From Oscillospiraceae bacterium (GTDB lineage Bacteria; Bacillota; Clostridia; Oscillospirales; Ruminococcaceae), in assembly GCA_018055565.1 (NCBI GenBank), contig JAGPHI010000079.1, forward strand, positions 1-5,810: a stretch of DNA of 5,810 bases, read 5' to 3'. The translations under genes and the position numbers were made by a program. This document shows positions 1-4,062 of the stretch, in pieces. The notes under the pieces are model-generated. The model worked only from the letters and a program-made list of their open reading frames with translations, was not told the origin of the DNA and searched no databases. Position 1 is the stretch's first letter. Every line of letters begins with the position of its first letter.

Positions 1-1
1 A

Positions 2-116
2 ATCCGCACAGCGGATAATTTATTGAGCATCGGCCTATGGCCGGCGCATAAGATTATATGGTCGTGGCATAGCCACATGGCCAATTTATATTAGCGAAGC
101 TAATATAAATAATCTT
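2..116 (-). repeat. Cluster of four triloop hairpins, possible structured RNA or leader
   Basis: No gene is visible here. Four perfect or near-perfect inverted repeats follow one another, each with a three-base loop: ATCCGC-ACA-GCGGAT (2-16), CGGCC-TAT-GGCCG (31-43), GTGGC-ATA-GCCAC (64-76, with weaker outer pairs 60-63/79-82), and a 12-bp AT-rich stem closed by GC-GAA-GC (84-110). Their centres lie 28, 33 and 27 nt apart. AAGATTAT at 50-57 is the exact complement of 109-116 and could close a three-way junction around the third and fourth hairpins. All of this lies downstream of the extended -10 promoter at 123-131. Whether it is an independent RNA, the 5' leader of a gene beyond the left edge, or a DNA-level repeat cannot be decided from this window. 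No family was recognised. Confidence 0.6.
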
Positions 117-122
117 TGTTTC

Positions 123-131
123 ATTATATCA
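123..131 (-). promoter_or_regulatory. Extended -10 promoter reading towards the left edge
   Basis: The minus strand reads TGATATAAT, a perfect TATAAT with the TGn extension, just after the terminator at 142-180. No good -35 is present at 16-18 nt; the upstream bases are a T-rich stretch from that terminator, which is acceptable for an extended -10 promoter. Predicted transcription starts near 116, exactly where the hairpin cluster begins. It probably serves a gene or RNA continuing past position 1. The motif is seen directly; activity is inferred. Confidence 0.5.
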
Positions 132-141
132 CAATGATGAA

Positions 142-180
142 CATAGAAAAAGACCATCTCCCATTATGGAAGATAGTCTT
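142..180 (-). terminator. Rho-independent terminator after the duplicated tRNA end
   Basis: Read on the minus strand, AAGACTATCT pairs with AGATGGTCTT, and the inner bases TCCA pair with TGGG around a TAA loop. This gives a 14-bp stem in which the only non-Watson-Crick pairs are two U-G wobbles, followed by TTTCTAT. On the plus strand the same two positions become C-A mismatches, so the structure favours minus-strand transcription. It starts two bases after the second copy of the tRNA 3' end, mirroring the arrangement at the intact tRNA. Confidence 0.65.
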
Positions 181-182
181 CT

Positions 183-196
183 TGGTGGAGAATTAG
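183..196 (-). repeat. Second copy of the tRNA-Val 3' end (14 bp exact)
   Basis: CTAATTCTCCACCA on the minus strand is identical to the last 14 nt of the intact tRNA-Val at 309-322: three T-stem bases, the seven acceptor bases, A73 and CCA. The copies are 126 bp apart in the same orientation, and identity stops abruptly on both sides. No other part of a tRNA (D arm, anticodon arm, T loop) is found upstream of this copy, so it is not a second working tRNA. It may be an attachment-site duplication, or a repeat unit like the rtT repeats known downstream of E. coli tyrT. Confidence 0.7.
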
Positions 197-197
197 T

Positions 198-249
198 ACA
201 CAATGCGGTGCATTGTGTGTCCCTATCCAAGAGGGCGGTGCCCGATTGG
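198..249. repeat. Pair of triloop hairpins with a shared GCGGTGC core
   Basis: Two inverted repeats lie between the two copies of the tRNA end. The first (198-218) is a perfect 9-bp stem, ACACAATGC-GGT-GCATTGTGT. The second (227-249) is CCAA-GA-GGGC-GGT-GCCC-GA-TTGG, where the symmetric GA/GA positions could form tandem sheared G-A pairs on the plus strand. Both have GGT as the loop inside a GCGGTGC centre, and their centres are 30 nt apart. No coding potential or known element is apparent. Confidence 0.6.
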
Positions 250-263
250 CGGTAAAAAATTGC

Positions 264-307
264 ATAAAAAGAAACAAACCGCAAGAGCGTTTACTCTTAC
301 GGTTTGT
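264..307 (-). terminator. Rho-independent terminator of tRNA-Val
   Basis: One base after the tRNA CCA, the minus strand reads ACAAACCGTAAGAG, the loop TAAACG and CTCTTGCGGTTTGT, then TTCTTTTTAT. The 14-bp stem contains one U-G wobble that would be a C-A mismatch in plus-strand RNA, so the signal is oriented for the minus strand. The hairpin abuts the tRNA, as is usual for single-tRNA units with 3' processing close to the terminator. Confidence 0.85.
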
Positions 308-308
308 A

Positions 309-385
309 TGGTGGAGAATTAGGGACTTGAACCCCAGACTTCCTGCGTGTGATGCAGGCACTCTAACCAGCTGAGCTAATCCTCC
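309..385 (-). tRNA. tRNA-Val (anticodon CAC), CCA encoded
   Basis: The minus strand folds into a full cloverleaf. Acceptor GGAGGAT pairs with ATTCTCC (one G-U), the D stem is GCTC/GAGT around AGCTGGTTA, the anticodon stem CCTGC/GCAGG is perfect, the T stem is TGGGG/CCCTA with loop TTCAAGT, and A73 plus a genome-encoded CCA (309-311) follow. The seven-base anticodon loop ATCACAC puts CAC at plus positions 349-351, which decodes the Val codon GTG. The 5' acceptor and D arm resemble Firmicutes tRNA-Val sequences from memory. A32 opposite C38 in the anticodon loop is less common than a pyrimidine at 32. Its last 14 nt are repeated at 183-196. It is expressed on its own from the promoter at 401-409. 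Confidence 0.95.
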
Positions 386-400
386 GCGAATGCAAGAGTA

Positions 401-409
401 ATTATAACA
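401..409 (-). promoter_or_regulatory. Extended -10 promoter of tRNA-Val
   Basis: The minus strand reads TGTTATAAT, a perfect TATAAT with the TGn extension, ending 15 nt before the tRNA. Transcription would start near 394, giving a leader of about nine bases. The -35 region (around TGGATT at 17-nt spacing) is a poor match, so recognition probably depends on the extended -10. Its position between the PHP terminator and the tRNA supports independent tRNA expression. Confidence 0.7.
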
Positions 410-455
410 CAGCTTGCAGAAAAAATCCAGTGTTTTTATCAAATTTATCTGCGCG

Positions 456-484
456 AAACAACAAAACGCAAAATCAATTTGCGC
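456..484 (-). terminator. Probable terminator of the PHP gene
   Basis: Seventeen bases after the stop codon, the minus strand reads GCGCAAA-TTGAT-TTTGCG followed by TTTTGTTGTTT. The stem is 6 bp, or 7 bp with a terminal G-U pair, so it is short, but the U-rich tail is in the right place. No better candidate lies between the PHP gene and the tRNA promoter. Confidence 0.55.
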
Positions 485-501
485 TGCGGGCGGCGCGGGC
501 G

Positions 502-1188
502 CTATAAAAGCCGTTGCAGCACCGAGTGCGGCGATAGGGGCTGTAAGCGTTTGGCGATATCCGCAAGGCAATGCGCATCGGAAGAAAGCAAAATTTCTTT
601 ATTTTGCGGCAAGCGGCGCGTTTCGCACAAATTAGCATATGCGCCCTCGGCGTGCAGCTCAAAGGCTTCAAAGGCAAGGTCATCGGGGCAAAAGCCCAGC
701 ACCGCCAAAAGCGAGTAGCTGTCCTTATCCGCATGCGCGGGAACGGCTATGCCGCCAAGACGCTCGCAAAGGGCTTTCGCCTCATAGATATTCATGGCGG
801 CGGCATTGGTTAAAAGGCGCGGCACGGTGGCTAACGGCTCGTCGTTTTCATTGCACACCGTTTGCTGCCCCCATATGGTGTTGTCATAGGCAAAGTCCGG
901 CAAGGTGTCATAAAGCGCTTGGCTCATTTGCAAAGCGGCGGCCACGGTGGGAAAATAGGTTAAAAGATGAATTTCTTCGGCGGTGTTTACCTCGATGCCA
1001 GGCAAAAGCCGCAGCCCGTATGCGGCGCATGCGGCCGCGGCCGCAGGCAGGTTTAATGCCGAATTATGGTCGGTAATTGCAACAAGCTCTGCGCCTGCCA
1101 GTTTTGCCATGCCAACAACGCTGGCGGGCGTCATGTCATCGTTTGCACAAGGGGAAAGGCAGGTGTGCAAATGCAAATCATACAGCAT
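502..1188 (-). CDS. PHP-domain metal-dependent phosphoesterase
   Basis: A 228-residue cytoplasmic protein of the PHP (polymerase and histidinol phosphatase) superfamily, which hydrolyses phosphoester bonds with a two- or three-metal centre. The metal-binding motifs appear in order: DLHLHT (H6, H8), ITDHN (D40, H41), GIEVNT with E66 and then H74, PAHADK (H152) and SSDAH (D204, H206). The N-terminal HTCLSPC segment is typical of a clostridial PHP subgroup; characterised relatives include nucleotide and histidinol phosphatases, but the substrate here cannot be told. There is no signal peptide or membrane segment, and the length is normal for a stand-alone PHP enzyme. The start is fixed by AGGAGG (1197-1202) eight bases before the ATG. 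The gene follows the DUF5107 gene after 119 bp with no convincing promoter or terminator between them, so co-transcription is likely. It ends with TAG, 17 bp before a modest terminator. Confidence 0.9.
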   Translation of the reverse strand: MLYDLHLHTCLSPCANDDMTPASVVGMAKLAGAELVAITDHNSALNLPAAAAACAAYGLRLLPGIEVNTAEEIHLLTYFPTVAAALQMSQALYDTLPDFAYDNTIWGQQTVCNENDEPLATVPRLLTNAAAMNIYEAKALCERLGGIAVPAHADKDSYSLLAVLGFCPDDLAFEAFELHAEGAYANLCETRRLPQNKEILLSSDAHCLADIAKRLQPLSPHSVLQRLL

Positions 1189-1258
1189 GCGCCGTTCCTC
1201 CTATGTGCAAATTGATAGGCCGTTTGGCGCGCAAAGGCGCACGCAAACTTTTGCAATA

Positions 1259-1280
1259 CGCGCAGCAGCGCTGCTGCGCG
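1259..1280. repeat. 22-bp perfect palindrome between the DUF5107 and PHP genes
   Basis: A perfect GC-rich palindrome whose half-site is CGCGCAGCAGC. In RNA it would make a 9-bp stem with a GCGC loop. It begins 27 bases after the DUF5107 stop codon. No U-tract follows on either strand (the minus-strand continuation is TATTGCAAAAG), so it is not a classical terminator. It could be a 3'-end stabiliser or pause hairpin within a two-gene message, or a binding site for a dimeric protein. Confidence 0.5.
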
Positions 1281-1307
1281 CTTAACAATATCCCGCGCCA
1301 ATACCGT

Positions 1308-3335
1308 TTACGACTTATATAATCCCTCAAACATACGGAAATTGACTGTATACGGCAGCTCGGCATCTGCGTCGATGGCGCTTTGTGTAAACGCAGCGCC
1401 GCTTTTTGCGCACGCAAGGCGCGCTTGATATTCCAAATAAATATCGGCAAGCCCCTCTGCGCCCTCACGGATTGTGGCGTATTCTTTGGCGAAAGCAGTT
1501 TCTAAAAACGCAAATTTCTCCAGCTGCACGGCGGCTTGCGCAATGCTAAGTTCCATTGCGTCTGTGCGCGAGGCGGCGGAGATTTCTTCAAACAAGGCCC
1601 ATGCATCGGCATAATCGCCGTTTGCCACCAGCGCGTCGATGGCGGTTTCGGCAAAGCAGGGATGCGGCATAGCATGTTTCACCTGCGAATATGCGCGCAA
1701 TGCCCAAGCGCTGCGCGCAGGGGCATCCCCTTGCCGCTTTTTAAGCTGCGAAAGGGCGAGGGCGGCAAAGGCATATTGCTCTTGCGTAAACAGTGTTTGT
1801 AAAAGCGCTTGCGCTTCTTCTTCGCGCCCGTTTTCGGCAAGCGAAACGGCATATTGATAGCGCGTTTGCACGCTGCCGTTTGCTGCGGCTTTTTCTAACA
1901 GGGGCAGCCACGCAGGCGCTGTGCAATACGGCAGGGGCAGTGCGGTGCAGGGTAAATCGGCGCCGGTTTCGCAAAGCGCGCGCCACGCGGCGAACGGATG
2001 CCCCGCTTCGGGCAAGGGGAATGGAAGCTGCGGCGCAAAAGCGGCTTCGCCCGCTAGACGGCGGCGCAAAAGCTCTAAGCCGCCATAATAGCCGCCTGTG
2101 TGCAGCACTTCGCCGCCGCAAAGCAAGGCTTTCGCGGCATAGTCTGCATCTTGCGATACAACGCTTGCGGCGCTTAAATGCGCCTCTACAGCATCGGTAA
2201 CGGCAGGTAAAACGGCGTTCCAATCGGCGGTGGCGGCATCGGCAGGCGCAGTGTATGCGCCAAAAAGCTGCGTAAAGCACACAGTGCCGCAAGCGGGTAA
2301 AACCGTGGTGTGCAATTGCGTGGGGGCAAGCCCCGCTTGAATTTCCACATAGTCGCCTTTGCCGCGCTCGGACAAAAAGTCGCACCAGTGCTGGCCGCCT
2401 GCGCCATTGCCCCAGCAAAACATTTTGCGGGCAAAAAGTGGCTGTGTGCTGCGTTCCATAAAGCCGCGGCCATCGCCCTCTATGCATACCTCAAAGGGGC
2501 TTTGCAGTGTGCGCGCGTTTTGAAAAAAGTATTCAATCGAATAAGGCGCGCGCGCCGGATAGCTAACATCAATGGTGCCTAAATTGGGCTGGTGCGGCAT
2601 ATCGCACGCGCCAAAACCAGGCGCGGGATGCGCAGGCCCAAAAACCGATTGATATAAAATGCGCTTTGTGTTGGAAAAAACGCGTGTTTGCTCGGTGAGG
2701 GGCACGGCAATATTGGTCCACCAATACAGTGGCGCATCCTCGCTAAGCGCGTTTTCAATGCGCACATGCACCGCAAGGAATTTGCTGTCCTGCGGCAAAT
2801 GAAAATCCATCTGCAAAATCTGCTGATGCGTGGCCTCGTATTCATACATGCGCAAAAAGCTTTCGCCGTCCGGCGCTGTCATTTTCACGCAATGCATGTC
2901 CGAGCAGGTAAAAGACGAGTGGCCTGTATGCCCCAGATTCCACTCGATGCCGCCTGCCGTCCATGCGCCGCGTATGGCAAGATTAGCGGGGCGAAACATG
3001 CTGTTTGCAAACAGCAGCTCGCGGTTTTCGTCTTTGGAATAAAGGCTCCACAATTTGCCGCCATATGCGGGCAAAAACACGGCCTTTAGGTGGGCGTTTT
3101 CCATTACAATGGTTTGCAGTGTAACAGGCGCATCGGCACGCGTGTATGCATCCTGCATGCCATAGGGCAGCACGCGATCGCCACAGCCGGTGCCGTAGCG
3201 CTCGCGCTCGGTGGTGTTTAAGGTGGGTTCTGCCAGCACAGCACGGTCGGGATTTACGGCGCGAAAATATGGCTGCGGGTTTTCGCCTTGTACAAGGCAG
3301 CCCGGCAATGTTACTGTATCCATAAACAAATTCAT
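1308..3335 (-). CDS. DUF5107 domain protein with C-terminal TPR-like repeats
   Basis: A 675-residue protein. Residues about 35-350 match the DUF5107 pattern from memory: FLPAYGGKLWSL (88-99), GGIEWNLGHTGHS (128-140), YWWTNIAVPL (204-213), NLGTIDVSYP (251-260) and DYVEIQAGLAPTQLH (328-342). This domain is thought to have a galactose-mutarotase-like beta-sandwich fold and occurs in proteins tied to carbohydrate metabolism, but the reaction is unknown. Residues about 475-640 are Ala-rich paired helices of TPR type (for example RYQYAVSLAENGREEEAQAL). No signal peptide is seen, so it is probably cytoplasmic. The frame stays open upstream to an ATG at 3506, but that would run through the terminator at 3469-3520 and the promoter at 3376-3404. 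The ATG at 3335, with GAGAGG/AGGA 11-12 bases upstream (3347-3353), is therefore chosen. The PHP gene follows, probably in the same transcript. Confidence 0.88.
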   Translation of the reverse strand: MNLFMDTVTLPGCLVQGENPQPYFRAVNPDRAVLAEPTLNTTERERYGTGCGDRVLPYGMQDAYTRADAPVTLQTIVMENAHLKAVFLPAYGGKLWSLYSKDENRELLFANSMFRPANLAIRGAWTAGGIEWNLGHTGHSSFTCSDMHCVKMTAPDGESFLRMYEYEATHQQILQMDFHLPQDSKFLAVHVRIENALSEDAPLYWWTNIAVPLTEQTRVFSNTKRILYQSVFGPAHPAPGFGACDMPHQPNLGTIDVSYPARAPYSIEYFFQNARTLQSPFEVCIEGDGRGFMERSTQPLFARKMFCWGNGAGGQHWCDFLSERGKGDYVEIQAGLAPTQLHTTVLPACGTVCFTQLFGAYTAPADAATADWNAVLPAVTDAVEAHLSAASVVSQDADYAAKALLCGGEVLHTGGYYGGLELLRRRLAGEAAFAPQLPFPLPEAGHPFAAWRALCETGADLPCTALPLPYCTAPAWLPLLEKAAANGSVQTRYQYAVSLAENGREEEAQALLQTLFTQEQYAFAALALSQLKKRQGDAPARSAWALRAYSQVKHAMPHPCFAETAIDALVANGDYADAWALFEEISAASRTDAMELSIAQAAVQLEKFAFLETAFAKEYATIREGAEGLADIYLEYQARLACAKSGAAFTQSAIDADAELPYTVNFRMFEGLYKS

Positions 3336-3375
3336 GATGATGTAAGTCCTCTCGTTTGATAATATTCTACTGGTC

Positions 3376-3404
3376 ATTGTACCACAAACGGTGTGCGTGC
3401 ACAA
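3376..3404 (-). promoter_or_regulatory. Promoter of the DUF5107-PHP unit
   Basis: On the minus strand a TACAAT -10 box (3376-3381) carries the TGn extension (TGGTACAAT) and sits 17 nt from a weak -35, TTGTGC (3399-3404). The predicted start is near 3369, giving a leader of about 34 nt that contains the GAGAGGA ribosome binding site. The upstream gene's terminator lies 65 bp away, so this promoter opens a new transcription unit. The spacer and -35 contain GTGTGC/GCACAC-type bases, but no clear operator was recognised. Confidence 0.65.
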
Positions 3405-3468
3405 TCGGATATATGCTGGTTTTATCAGGGTTTGCATGGTAATTTTGGCAAAAAAAGTGGCTGCGGAT

Positions 3469-3520
3469 AAAAAAACCCGTTTTTGGCGTTTGCCTAGCAA
3501 AAGCAAACGCCAAAAACGGG
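3469..3520 (-). terminator. Strong rho-independent terminator of the DUF2871 gene
   Basis: The two 18-bp arms, 3476-3493 and 3503-3520, are perfect complements around a nine-base loop. On the minus strand the stem is followed by seven T residues (3469-3475), so it terminates transcription coming from the DUF2871 gene, whose stop codon lies 29 bp upstream. It also shows that the longer upstream reading of the DUF5107 frame is not real. Confidence 0.95.
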
Positions 3521-3549
3521 GTACAATGTGCTAAAAACTGCAAACGCAG

Positions 3550-3972
3550 CTATGCAACCAGGCTTTTCTTTAAAATAGAGAAAAACCAGATAATTGCGCC
3601 GCCAAGCAGCATGTGCGTGATGCCCGCAATGCCGGAAACGGCTGCGGATGCCGCGCCGGTGAGGGGCGCAGAAAGCGCTTCAGGGATGCCACGCACCACC
3701 AGCATTGCCACTTGGCCGCAAAGGCCAACATTGTAAAGCATGTAAAACTTGCCAAAGCTTTTATGTTTGGACAGCGAATATGGCTTTTCTAACAGCAAAA
3801 CAAGCAAGAAAAAGAACATGCCCAGCACCATCAGATGCAAATGCACAAACGATAGGCGCGTTACGCCTGTGAAGCCATTCAGCTTCGTAAATTCGCGGTA
3901 AAACACACCGCCTATCATGGAAAGAATTGCATAAAAAAACGCAGTGTTCGCCAGCTTTTTCGTCATCATCAT
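3550..3972 (-). CDS. DUF2871 family membrane protein
   Basis: A 140-residue integral membrane protein recognised as DUF2871 from its N-terminal pattern (AFFYAILSMIGGVFYREFTK, then GFTG and SFVHLHLMVLGM). Four transmembrane helices are visible at about residues 8-25, 41-61, 77-93 and 106-132, with little sequence outside them. Three histidines lie in or beside helices, H44 and H46 in VHLHLMVLG and H120 in GITHMLLG, an arrangement that would allow heme or metal binding, though no function is established. The family is typical of Firmicutes. The start has three ATG codons in a row (3972, 3969, 3966) behind AAAGGA; the second or third gives better spacing than the first. It lies 90 bp after the amidase gene and ends at a strong terminator, so it is transcribed alone or as the tail of the amidase message. 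Confidence 0.85.
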   Translation of the reverse strand: MMMTKKLANTAFFYAILSMIGGVFYREFTKLNGFTGVTRLSFVHLHLMVLGMFFFLLVLLLEKPYSLSKHKSFGKFYMLYNVGLCGQVAMLVVRGIPEALSAPLTGAASAAVSGIAGITHMLLGGAIIWFFSILKKSLVA

Positions 3973-3992
3973 TACCGTCCTTTATAGTAAAT

Positions 3993-4013
3993 ATTGTATG
4001 GGCAAGGCCTTGC
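3993..4013 (-). promoter_or_regulatory. Candidate promoter with overlapping palindrome, DUF2871 gene
   Basis: The minus strand has TACAAT at 3993-3998, 21 bases before the first ATG, but no acceptable -35 at 16-18 nt. The 12-bp palindrome GCAAGGCCTTGC (4002-4013) lies between the -10 and where the -35 should be, a place where a dimeric regulator could bind. The evidence is weak: a single 5/6 -10 box and a short palindrome. Confidence 0.3.
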
Positions 4014-4034
4014 GGCTTTGCGTGCAGCTGTGTG

Positions 4035-4054
4035 TTTGCCGTATGCGCGGCAAA
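4035..4054 (-). other. Hairpin after the amidase stop codon, no U-tract
   Basis: TTTGCCG-TATGCG-CGGCAAA forms a 7-bp stem beginning eight bases after the amidase stop codon. On the minus strand the T-run precedes the stem and the bases after it are CACACAGC, so it lacks the tail of a classical terminator. It may be a weak terminator or 3'-end stabiliser; readthrough into the DUF2871 gene is possible. Confidence 0.3.
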
Positions 4055-4062
4055 AAAATGCT

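Noticed and set aside
86..124. Twelve-codon minus-strand frame MKQRLFILASLI starting at the -10 box at 123-128
   Set aside because: The ATG overlaps the TATAAT and precedes the predicted transcript start, there is no ribosome binding site, and its stop lies within the AT-rich hairpin. The hydrophobic look is probably chance.
1..249. CRISPR array suggested by the regular hairpins
   Set aside because: The hairpin sequences differ from one another and there is no repeated unit with variable spacers; only loop size and spacing are regular.
197..260. A second, degenerate tRNA upstream of the duplicated 3' end
   Set aside because: No D arm, anticodon arm, T loop or GGAGGAT acceptor 5' strand can be found; the segment forms two different hairpins instead.
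164..571. Minus-strand open frame of 135 codons spanning the tRNA region
   Set aside because: It runs through the complete tRNA-Val, two terminator regions, the tRNA promoter and the 3' end of the PHP gene; the translation has no family character and no ribosome binding site decides its start.
1031..1044. GCGGCCGCGGCCGC palindrome (two overlapping NotI-type sites)
   Set aside because: It lies within a run of alanine codons in the PHP gene and is explained by coding for consecutive Ala residues.
1741..2487. Minus-strand open frame of 248 codons inside the DUF5107 gene
   Set aside because: Arg-, Ala- and Cys-rich translation typical of an alternative frame of a GC-biased gene; it lies fully inside a recognised coding region.
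3001..3016. Palindrome CTGTTTGCAAACAG
   Set aside because: It is inside the DUF5107 coding sequence and encodes ordinary residues of the protein (near LLFANSMF); nothing else supports a regulatory site.
3336..3506. Upstream extension of the DUF5107 frame to an ATG at 3506
   Set aside because: The added 57 codons would cover the perfect terminator at 3469-3520 and the promoter at 3376-3404; the family-like sequence and the ribosome binding site support 3335 instead.
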